Source of the DNA: IMCC2047 sp041395865
GTDB taxonomy: Bacteria > Pseudomonadota > Gammaproteobacteria > Pseudomonadales > IMCC2047
DNA length: 64,000 nt
Direction of reading: 5' to 3'
Assembly: GCA_041395865.1 (NCBI GenBank)
Contig: JAWKZQ010000001.1
Location: 186,001 to 250,000, forward strand
A program made the translations under genes and the position numbers. How positions within the stretch are numbered: the first letter of the stretch is position 1; every line of letters begins with the position of its first letter. The notes beneath the pieces are model-generated. The model did no database searches and had not been told where the DNA came from. It saw nothing but the letters and a program-made list of their open reading frames with translations. Below are positions 26,327 to 34,524 of this stretch, one piece after another.

Positions 26327-26336
26327 GATCTTGCCG

Positions 26337-27002
26337 TCACCCCTGGTTATCGCTGATTAACCGCCCCTGCTGAAGGGTAAGGATACGTTGTTTCATTCGC
26401 GCAATAAGCGACAAATCGTGGGTAGCGATCATCACGGTCACGCCTACCTGATTAAACTGCTCGAAGAGGCGCATGATCTCTGCCGATAACTGCGGATCGA
26501 GATTACCGGTAGGCTCATCGGCCAACAAAAGTGCAGGGCGATTAACAACTGCCCGCGCAATACCCACGCGCTGCTGCTCACCGCCTGATAGCGCCATCGG
26601 CAACAGCTTTTCCTTGCTTAACAAGCCGACTTTATCCAGCGCCGCCCTCACCCGGCGGCCGATTTCACGGGGCTGGGCGCCGGAAATATGCAGCGGCAAA
26701 GCAACATTATCAAAAACACTGCGATCAAAGAGCAGCTGGTGATCCTGGAATACCAGGCCAATATTGCGCCGGTAATAGGGGATTTTACGCCGTTTGATGT
26801 CCGCAAGATTCCGCCCGGAAACCACAACCTGCCCCCGCGTCGATCGCTCCATCAACATAATCAGTTTCAGCAGCGTACTCTTTCCCGCTCCAGAGTGCCC
26901 TGTCAGAAAGGCCATTTCGCCCTGCTTGATATGGAAGCTCACTTCGTTCAGCGCATCAAAACCGTCGATATAACGCTTGCTGACCTTTTCGAACCTGATC
27001 AT
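26337..27002 (-). CDS. ftsE: Cell division ATP-binding protein FtsE
   Basis: A 221-residue ABC ATPase with Walker A GHSGAGKST, the family Q-loop (LVFQDHQLL), the signature LSGGEQQRVGIARA, Walker B LLLADEPTGNLD and the switch histidine (IATHD). It pairs with FtsX at the divisome. It lies between ftsY (53 bases upstream) and ftsX (10 bases downstream), the conserved ftsYEX order. Confidence 0.97.
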   Translation of the reverse strand: MIRFEKVSKRYIDGFDALNEVSFHIKQGEMAFLTGHSGAGKSTLLKLIMLMERSTRGQVVVSGRNLADIKRRKIPYYRRNIGLVFQDHQLLFDRSVFDNVALPLHISGAQPREIGRRVRAALDKVGLLSKEKLLPMALSGGEQQRVGIARAVVNRPALLLADEPTGNLDPQLSAEIMRLFEQFNQVGVTVMIATHDLSLIARMKQRILTLQQGRLISDNQG

Positions 27003-27055
27003 TAAAATTCAGACCTTTTTGCTACAAATCAGAGCAAAATTCAGATAGTTATGGT

Positions 27056-28369
<1,314 letters not shown>

Positions 28370-28469
28370 CCGATCTTTTACTCCGCAACAAGCTACAGCC
28401 CATACTTGAAATCGGCTATCCTACCACTTGTCCCGTGAATTAGTAACGCACCGAGAGTGGAGATTATCC

Positions 28470-28613
28470 ATGGCGCCCCAGCGACACCGTTTCAGTCGGC
28501 GTTTCCTGACAATTCTGATACTGGCAACCTGCATTGCCATCCTGCTGTTATCGCGCATGGACGGAGCCGAACAACCCGCCACCGGTAACGATGAAACCGC
28601 CCTCGAACAGTAA
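28470..28613 (+). CDS. Small hypothetical single-pass membrane protein
   Basis: This 47-residue frame starts at ATG 28470, preceded by GTGGAG with seven-base spacing. It has a basic N terminus (MAPQRHRFSRRF), one hydrophobic segment (LTILILATCIAILLL) and an acidic tail, a layout that suits a small inner-membrane protein with the N terminus inside. It ends 22 bases before the preferred rsmD start, so it could be the first gene of the rsmD-coaD run. I do not recognise it. An in-frame ATG at 28428 is less likely. Confidence 0.45.
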   Translation: MAPQRHRFSRRFLTILILATCIAILLLSRMDGAEQPATGNDETALEQ

Positions 28614-28635
28614 CCGCTCAAGTAAAACCACGCCC

Positions 28636-29232
28636 ATGTCGCGCAACGCAAAAAACAAGTCTCGTAATACACGCACCAACCAACTGCGCATTATTGGCGG
28701 ACAGTGGCGGGGGAGAAAGCTGCTGTTCCCTGACAGCGAAGGCCTGCGGCCCACCAGCGACCGGATACGGGAAACCCTGTTTAACTGGCTTGCCCCCGTC
28801 ATCCAGGAATCAAACTGCCTGGACCTGTTCAGCGGCAGCGGCGCACTTGGCCTGGAAGCCCTGTCGCGGGGAGCCGCCGCCACAACATTGATCGACACCA
28901 GCCCGAAGGTCTGCGCCCAATTGAGGGGCAACCTTGAGCAGCTTGACTGTAGTAAAGCAAAGGTGCTGACCGAGGACGCCATTGCCTGGCTTTCGAAAGG
29001 CGTTTCCGATGAAAAGCCCTTTGACCTTGTTTTTATAGATCCCCCGTTTAATCGCGACCTGGTCCAGACCTGCTGCCAATTGCTTGAGACCCAGGACTTT
29101 CTGGAGGAGGGGGCTTATATCTACATTGAAACCGAATTAGGCCTGCAATTTGAGGTTCCCGATAACTGGCAGTTGCATCGGGAAAAGAAAGCCGGGCAGG
29201 TCGCCTATTACCTTTATCTCAAACAGGCTTGA
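28636..29232 (+). CDS. rsmD: 16S rRNA (guanine-N2-966) methyltransferase
   Basis: RsmD methylates G966 of 16S rRNA in the 30S particle. The 198 residues contain the start segment RIIGGQWRGRKL, the RPTSDRIRETLFNWL motif, the SAM-binding CLDLFSGSGALGLEALSRG, and the catalytic DPPF (FIDPPFNRD). The frame is open back to 28534, but ATG 28636 (MSRNAKNKSRN) gives the length of E. coli RsmD; ATG 28591 is another option. It is followed by coaD, a common pairing. Confidence 0.94.
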   Translation: MSRNAKNKSRNTRTNQLRIIGGQWRGRKLLFPDSEGLRPTSDRIRETLFNWLAPVIQESNCLDLFSGSGALGLEALSRGAAATTLIDTSPKVCAQLRGNLEQLDCSKAKVLTEDAIAWLSKGVSDEKPFDLVFIDPPFNRDLVQTCCQLLETQDFLEEGAYIYIETELGLQFEVPDNWQLHREKKAGQVAYYLYLKQA

Positions 29233-29302
29233 TTGTGCCGAAAAGGCTAATTCGCTACCATTCAACCATTGCATACATGGCCACCAGGGCACTCCTTTAT
29301 CA

Positions 29303-29782
29303 ATGAAAAAAGTCGCTATTTACCCCGGAACTTTCGATCCCATCACCAACGGCCATACCGATCTGGTGGAGCGGGCCGCCAAACTCTTTGACCATGTCAT
29401 TGTAGCGATCGCCGCCAGCACGCAAAAAGGCCCGATGCTGGACCTGGCGCTACGCATCGAGCTTGCCAGCCAGGTGCTTGCTCACCTGGATAACGTTGAA
29501 GTAACAGGGTTCGACTGCCTACTGACTCGCCTGGCTGAAAAGCGCGGCGCCAACATCATTGTTCGCGGTCTTCGGGCGGTTTCGGACTTTGAATACGAAT
29601 TCCAGCTGGCCAACATGAACAGGGCTCTGAACCCGAACATAGAAAGCGTTTTCCTGACACCGGCCGAACAGTATTCCTTCGTATCCTCGTCACTGGTGCG
29701 GGAAATCGCGTCGTTACAGGGCAATATTTCAAAGTTCGTCCACCCGGTCGTCGAATCCGCACTGAGAAAACACTTAGGTTAG
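29303..29782 (+). CDS. coaD: Phosphopantetheine adenylyltransferase
   Basis: CoaD adenylates 4'-phosphopantetheine, the penultimate step of coenzyme A synthesis. The 159-residue protein starts MKKVAIYPGTFDPITNGH, with the nucleotidyltransferase T/HxGH signature, and contains RGLRAVSDFEYE and the late SSSLVREIA motif. The longer open frame upstream has no family sequence. It precedes the ferredoxin gene by three bases. Confidence 0.97.
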   Translation: MKKVAIYPGTFDPITNGHTDLVERAAKLFDHVIVAIAASTQKGPMLDLALRIELASQVLAHLDNVEVTGFDCLLTRLAEKRGANIIVRGLRAVSDFEYEFQLANMNRALNPNIESVFLTPAEQYSFVSSSLVREIASLQGNISKFVHPVVESALRKHLG

Positions 29783-29785
29783 GTT

Positions 29786-30043
29786 ATGGCCCTCAAAATT
29801 ACCGACGAATGCATTAACTGCGATGTCTGCGAGCCGGAGTGCCCGAACGAGGCCATTTACCCCGGTGAGGAGATTTACGAGATTGACCCGGACCTGTGCA
29901 CCCAGTGCGTCGGCCACTTCGACGAACCCCAGTGCCAGCTTGTATGTCCGGTGGAGTGCATCCCACTGGATCCCGACCATATGGAAAGCCAGGAAGAATT
30001 AATGGAGAAGTACCGGCTGCTAATGGCCGCCAAGGGACAATAG
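29786..30043 (+). CDS. YfhL-type 2[4Fe-4S] ferredoxin
   Basis: The 85-residue protein has two cluster motifs: C9, C12, C15 and C19, and C38, C41, C50 and C54. The eight-residue insertion between C41 and C50, and the alpha-helical tail after the second cluster, mark the YfhL/Alvin low-potential ferredoxins. It carries single electrons in the cytoplasm; its partners are unknown. It starts three bases after coaD, the same neighbourhood as in pseudomonads. Confidence 0.93.
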   Translation: MALKITDECINCDVCEPECPNEAIYPGEEIYEIDPDLCTQCVGHFDEPQCQLVCPVECIPLDPDHMESQEELMEKYRLLMAAKGQ

Positions 30044-30117
30044 GATTAGCAATAAACAGAAGTTACGCGGCGCCGCAGCCCGGCACCGCGCTCAACAACG
30101 TCAATAAACATCACGCT

Positions 30118-30435
30118 CTAGCGCTGATAACCCGCCTTGCGACAACCGAGGCAACGGACAAAGGTGTTTTTGGCGGGACCAACCACCAGCGTCTGCCCCG
30201 CTTCCACAGCATTGCCGCCCAGCAAAGAGAAGGGCAGCGAGACCACATAAAGCCCGGCACCAGCCACTGTAGCCACTAACAGCAGAGGTCGCGCAACGAT
30301 AGCATCGGCAACCATTGCACCCGCCGAGGGTTGCTCGTCAGTGTTTTTTGCCGCACTGACGGAAGGCATCAGCAGCAAGGCCGCCATTAAAGTCGCCAGC
30401 AGTGTACGCGAAGCGTTTGCAAAGACCCGTTTCAT
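30118..30435 (-). CDS. Small exported protein of unknown function
   Basis: The 105-residue protein has a clear signal peptide (MKRVFANASRTLLATLMAAL then LLMPSVSAA) and a second hydrophobic segment (about residues 50-72: LLLVATVAGAGLYVVSLPFS). It ends with a conserved-looking FVRCLGCRKAGYQR containing a CxxC pair. It may sit in the inner membrane facing the periplasm. I recognise no characterised family. It lies 77 bases downstream of mutM on the same strand and converges with the ferredoxin gene. Confidence 0.75.
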   Translation of the reverse strand: MKRVFANASRTLLATLMAALLLMPSVSAAKNTDEQPSAGAMVADAIVARPLLLVATVAGAGLYVVSLPFSLLGGNAVEAGQTLVVGPAKNTFVRCLGCRKAGYQR

Positions 30436-30512
30436 AAACCTGTTCCCTTTATGTTTGAGTGTCCCCTACGAATATAGCAGCAATTGGCCATTTTACGAAT
30501 CCGGGATGGCAT

Positions 30513-31328
30513 TTATCGCTGGCAGTCCGAACAGAAAACCGTACTGCGTTGACCTAACCGGATTTCCTTCAACAGCTGGCCACAGCGCAAGCAGCCTTGT
30601 CCCGCCCGCCCATACACTTTTAATTCCTGTTTAAAGTAGCCGGGCTTACCGTCACCGCCGACAAAATCCTTCAGGGTCGTACCGCCACAGGCAATGGCTT
30701 CGGCAAGCGTATCCTTGATCGCCCGAACCAAATCCTGGTAGCGAGACAAAGCAATTCGACCGGCAGCCCGCTTGGGGTGAATCCCGGCACGGAACAGCGC
30801 CTCGTTGGCATAAATATTACCGACACCCACAACCACCCGACTGTCCATAATGAAACTTTTTACGGGCAGCTTCCGTTGCGCTGCCAAATTATGCAGGTAA
30901 GCGGCAGAGAAGGCGTCATCCAGCGGTTCCGGCCCCAGCGACTGCAACAGCGGGTGCGAATAAGGGTCGCCCGCCACCCAAAGGAAGGCACCGAAACGGC
31001 GCGGGTCGGTGTAACGCAGGGTTGTACCACCACAAAACTCAATATCCACATGGTCATGCAGACCGTGGGGAAGACCTGTCTCGACAATTCGCAGGCTGCC
31101 TGACATACCCAAATGGACAAGCAGGGTGCCCTGGTTAGCCTGGAACAGAAGATACTTGGCCCGTCGCGATAAAGCCTCAACTGCGCTGCCCGACAGATGA
31201 GCCGGCAAATCAGCAGGAATCGGCCAGCGCAGCTTCGGCTGACGCACAATCACTCGCTCGATCCGCTTATCCACAACATGCGGCGCGACACCCGCTCGGG
31301 TCGTTTCAACTTCAGGCAACTCAGGCAT
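30513..31328 (-). CDS. mutM: Formamidopyrimidine-DNA glycosylase
   Basis: MutM removes 8-oxoguanine and ring-opened purines and nicks the strand. The N terminus MPELPEVETTRAGV fixes the start at ATG 31328 and supplies the catalytic proline and glutamate. The C terminus carries the zinc finger with CxxC (GCLRCGQ) and CxxC (FCSDCQR). The protein is 271 residues. An intrinsic terminator separates it from rpmG upstream. Confidence 0.97.
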   Translation of the reverse strand: MPELPEVETTRAGVAPHVVDKRIERVIVRQPKLRWPIPADLPAHLSGSAVEALSRRAKYLLFQANQGTLLVHLGMSGSLRIVETGLPHGLHDHVDIEFCGGTTLRYTDPRRFGAFLWVAGDPYSHPLLQSLGPEPLDDAFSAAYLHNLAAQRKLPVKSFIMDSRVVVGVGNIYANEALFRAGIHPKRAAGRIALSRYQDLVRAIKDTLAEAIACGGTTLKDFVGGDGKPGYFKQELKVYGRAGQGCLRCGQLLKEIRLGQRSTVFCSDCQR

Positions 31329-31368
31329 ATCAGTCTGTTTAAAACTCGCAGCAAAACCTACAGGCACA

Positions 31369-31395
31369 AAAAAGCCCAGCCAGGCTGGGCTTTTT
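31369..31395 (-). terminator. Intrinsic terminator after rpmG
   Basis: AAAAAGCCCAGC pairs with GCTGGGCTTTTT around a CAG loop, a 12-base-pair stem ending in Ts on both strands. It lies 17 bases after the rpmG stop and before the mutM start. Confidence 0.88.
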
Positions 31396-31411
31396 ACGAA
31401 CAGCAAGGAGG

Positions 31412-31567
31412 CTATTTAATTTTCGCTTCCTTGTACACAACGTGCTTACGAACAACGGGATCGTATTTTTTGATCTCCATTTTGTCCGGCATGGTGCGCT
31501 TGTTCTTGGTAGTTGTGTAGAAATGGCCTGTACCGGCAGAAGAAACTAATTTGATTTTATCACGCAT
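31412..31567 (-). CDS. rpmG: 50S ribosomal protein L33
   Basis: The 51-residue basic protein reads MRDKIKLVSSAGTGHFYTTT and ends VVYKEAKIK, the standard L33 sequence. It has no cysteine, so it is the zinc-independent form. It follows rpmB by 26 bases in the conserved L28-L33 pair. Confidence 0.97.
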   Translation of the reverse strand: MRDKIKLVSSAGTGHFYTTTKNKRTMPDKMEIKKYDPVVRKHVVYKEAKIK

Positions 31568-31593
31568 GACTCTATGACTCCTGACTCGTCAGC

Positions 31594-31830
31594 TTAAACT
31601 TTTACGCCGTTGGCACGGATATCAGCCAAAACCTGATCGATGCCTTTTTTATCGATGATGCGCATACCTTTCGTTGAAATACGCAGTTTTACGAAACGTT
31701 TTTCTGACTCAACCCAGAAACGGTGCGTCTGCAGGTTAGGCAAAAAACGACGACGCGTTTTATTGTGCGCGTGTGAAACATTATTTCCAGTTACTGGACG
31801 CTTTCCTGTAACCTGACAAACCTTGGACAT
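31594..31830 (-). CDS. rpmB: 50S ribosomal protein L28
   Basis: The 78-residue protein starts MSKVCQVTGKRPVTGNNVSH and contains the NKTRRRFLPNLQ segment of L28. Only one cysteine is present, so it is the zinc-independent form usual in gammaproteobacteria. A strong promoter lies about 140 bases upstream, at the end of radC. Confidence 0.97.
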   Translation of the reverse strand: MSKVCQVTGKRPVTGNNVSHAHNKTRRRFLPNLQTHRFWVESEKRFVKLRISTKGMRIIDKKGIDQVLADIRANGVKV

Positions 31831-31968
31831 GATACTGTTCCTACTTAATCAATCTGCTCTATAAATCGGGTATCTGCGAGAAACTTTGGCCGTCACCTCG
31901 CAAAAGGGGTCGCATTTATACCAGAAGCCGGCAGCCATGACAAGCTTTCCCCCGATATAAGGGAGCGA

Positions 31969-31996
31969 ATTATAACGAGCCGACTGTACTTTACAA
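31969..31996 (-). promoter_or_regulatory. Sigma-70 promoter of rpmB-rpmG
   Basis: On the minus strand TTGTAA (31996-31991), a 16-base spacer and a perfect TATAAT (31974-31969). The -35 overlaps the radC stop codon. The leader to rpmB is about 130 bases. Confidence 0.65.
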
Positions 31997-32665
31997 CCAC
32001 CCGCGCTCGGCAAAGGAAACAACTTCGCCGTCGCCAACCACCATATGATCCAACACCCGCACATCAACCAGCGCCATTGCCTTGCAAATTTGTTCGGTGA
32101 TACTGCGATCAGACGGGCTGGGCTCGGCAACTCCGGAGGGGTGATTATGCGCCAGTATCAGCGCCGCAGCATTGCAGGCCAGCGCCGACTTGACCAGCTC
32201 CCTGGGGTAAACGCTGGCGCTGTCGATGGTGCCAAAAAAGTGCGGCTGGTAACGGATCAGCCGGTGCTGGCTGTCCAGGTACAAACAGGCAAACACCTCC
32301 TGCTGGCAACTGCGTAAGCGGGCCAGCAGGAACTGCTCCGTCTGCTGCGGGCTATTAATCACATCACCACGCTGCAGCTGTTCCGCCAAATGACGGCGTG
32401 CCATTTCCAGCACCGCCTGCAACTGAGCATATTTAGCCATTCCCAGCCCAGCGTGGCTGGTAAATGTAGCAAAATCAGCCTCCAGAATGGCGCGCAAGCC
32501 GCCAAAGGCTTCGATCAGCTGGCGTGCCAGGTCCACAGCACTTACGCCCGGCAAGCCGGTGCGCAAAAAGATCGCCAGCAACTCAGCATCCGATAAAGAT
32601 TCTGCGCCACAGGCAAGCAGTTTTTCACGCGGCCGCTCAGCCGCAGGCCAATCCGTAATTTTCAT
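31991..32665 (-). CDS. radC: RadC/MPN-domain protein
   Basis: The 224-residue protein has an N-terminal helix-hairpin-helix region (REKLLACGAESLSDAELLAI) and a JAB/MPN metalloprotease-like domain with HNHPSGVAEPSPSD, the metal-binding signature. RadC was once linked to DNA repair, but its function is not settled. It is divergent from coaBC and upstream of rpmB. Confidence 0.93.
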   Translation of the reverse strand: MKITDWPAAERPREKLLACGAESLSDAELLAIFLRTGLPGVSAVDLARQLIEAFGGLRAILEADFATFTSHAGLGMAKYAQLQAVLEMARRHLAEQLQRGDVINSPQQTEQFLLARLRSCQQEVFACLYLDSQHRLIRYQPHFFGTIDSASVYPRELVKSALACNAAALILAHNHPSGVAEPSPSDRSITEQICKAMALVDVRVLDHMVVGDGEVVSFAERGWL

Positions 32666-32796
32666 GGGAACCTCCCTGTTCCGTTACACTCTATGCGATA
32701 CACAATGTTATAGGAAAAAAAACGGCCCGGTGGTATCTTAGCCTGCAATTATTTTCAGGACCCTGAGCCGAAATCCTCTTTAAGAATGTCCTCGTT

Positions 32797-34026
32797 ATGC
32801 AGCGATTAACCAACAAACACATCCTGCTCGGCGTTACGGGCGGGATCGCCGCCTATAAAAGCGCCGAGCTTGTACGCGCCCTTAAAGCGGCTGGGGCAAA
32901 CGTACATGTGGTTATGACCCAGGGAGGGCAGGAGTTCATCACCCCGCTTACCCTGCAAGCACTGTCCGGCAACCCCGTACACACAACTTTACTGGACCCC
33001 GATGCCGAAGCGGGCATGGGCCACATCGAGCTGGCACGCTGGGCAGATTTAATACTGATCGCACCCGCCAGCGCCGATTTTATTGCCCGCTTAGCCCAAG
33101 GACAGGGCGACGACCTCCTGACAACACTCTGCCTTGCCAGCGAGGCCCCTGTCGCTATTGCGCCCGCCATGAACCAGGCCATGTGGAAAGACAGCCATAC
33201 CCAGCGAAATGTCAGCGCCCTACAACGCGACGGCGTTGTCATTTTCGGCCCGGCTCACGGCGCACAGGCCTGTGGCGATGTCGGTCCGGGGCGCATGCTC
33301 GAACCCGAGGAACTGGCTCGGCTGACGGCTAACCAATTTGAATTTGACACCCTGACGGGGCAGCACCTGGTTATCACCGCCGGGCCGACCCGAGAACCTA
33401 TCGACCCGGTGCGCTACATCACCAACCACAGTTCCGGAAAAATGGGCTACGCCCTGGCCGAAGCAGCGGCCGAGGCGGGCGCAAAAGTTACGCTGATCAG
33501 CGGCCCGGTCAACCTGGCAACACCTGAACGCGTCACACGGATTGACGTCACAACGGCGCAGGAAATGTACGACGCCGCCATCGCCATGGCGCCCCACAGT
33601 GACATTTTTATCGCCTCAGCCGCCGTTGCCGACTACACACCGGTCACGGTTGCAGACCAGAAAATCAAAAAACACCCCAACGCCATGACCATCGAGCTGA
33701 AACCAACCCTCGACATTGTGGCCAGTGTTGCTTCTCTTAAGGATAAGCCGTTCACGGTAGGCTTTGCGGCCGAGACTCAAAATGTACTGGGTTATGCGAA
33801 GGGGAAATTAGAAAAGAAAAACCTCGACATGATTGTGGCCAACGATGTTTCTGCCGAGGGCATTGGCTTCAACAGCGATGACAACGCCGTAACCCTCATA
33901 ACAGCCGACGCTCAGGCCGAATTGCCCAGAGCCTCCAAGCGCCAATTGGCGCGCCATATCATCGCCATGATCGCCAACTACCGCGCTGACAGGAAACTGA
34001 ATCCAGATGAAAAAATTACAGGTTAA
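32797..34026 (+). CDS. coaBC: Bifunctional phosphopantothenoylcysteine decarboxylase / phosphopantothenate-cysteine ligase
   Basis: CoaBC performs two steps of coenzyme A synthesis. The N-terminal flavoprotein decarboxylase half has LGVTGGIAAYKS, the APAMNQAMW substrate motif and the active cysteine in ACGDVGPGRML. The C-terminal ligase half starts at TAGPTREPIDPVRYI and contains NHSSGKMGYALAEAA and the late KKNLDMIVAND. The 409 residues match the family. It overlaps dut by 20 bases. Confidence 0.97.
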   Translation: MQRLTNKHILLGVTGGIAAYKSAELVRALKAAGANVHVVMTQGGQEFITPLTLQALSGNPVHTTLLDPDAEAGMGHIELARWADLILIAPASADFIARLAQGQGDDLLTTLCLASEAPVAIAPAMNQAMWKDSHTQRNVSALQRDGVVIFGPAHGAQACGDVGPGRMLEPEELARLTANQFEFDTLTGQHLVITAGPTREPIDPVRYITNHSSGKMGYALAEAAAEAGAKVTLISGPVNLATPERVTRIDVTTAQEMYDAAIAMAPHSDIFIASAAVADYTPVTVADQKIKKHPNAMTIELKPTLDIVASVASLKDKPFTVGFAAETQNVLGYAKGKLEKKNLDMIVANDVSAEGIGFNSDDNAVTLITADAQAELPRASKRQLARHIIAMIANYRADRKLNPDEKITG

Positions 34027-34462
34027 ACTGCTCGACAACCGCATCGGCAACGAAATCCCGCTCCCCCATTACGCCACTGACGGCTCTGCCGGGCTCGACC
34101 TGCGCGCCTGCCTCAATGAAGATATTCTGCTCAAGCCTGGTCAAACCGAGCTCATCCCCACCGGACTGGCCATTCATCTGGAAAACCCCGGTTATGCCGC
34201 CATGTTGCTACCGCGCTCCGGGCTCGGCCATAAACATGGCATCGTACTGGGCAACCTGGTCGGCCTGATTGATTCTGATTACCAGGGCCAGCTGATGGTT
34301 TCCTGTTGGAATCGCGGGCAAACGGACTACACTGTGAAGGTGGGCGAACGTATCGCCCAAATGGTGATCGTGCCTGTGGTACAAACCGAGTTCGATATCG
34401 TGGAGGAGTTTGAAGCCACTGAACGCGGAGGAGGCGGATTTGGTCACACAGGCGGGCACTAG
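34007..34462 (+). CDS. dut: dUTP diphosphatase
   Basis: Dut hydrolyses dUTP to dUMP, keeping uracil out of DNA. The 151-residue trimeric form has all five motifs: AGLDLRA, PRSGLGHKHG, GLIDSDYQGQ, RIAQMVIVPV and the C-terminal P-loop-like ERGGGGFGHTG. It overlaps the coaBC 3' end by 20 bases, the conserved coaBC-dut-algC context. Confidence 0.97.
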   Translation: MKKLQVKLLDNRIGNEIPLPHYATDGSAGLDLRACLNEDILLKPGQTELIPTGLAIHLENPGYAAMLLPRSGLGHKHGIVLGNLVGLIDSDYQGQLMVSCWNRGQTDYTVKVGERIAQMVIVPVVQTEFDIVEEFEATERGGGGFGHTGGH

Positions 34463-34524
34463 ATAACGCCAGCCTGGCAGCTTCGCCGATAACAATACAC
34501 GAGAAAAATAATCAGGGGCAGATC

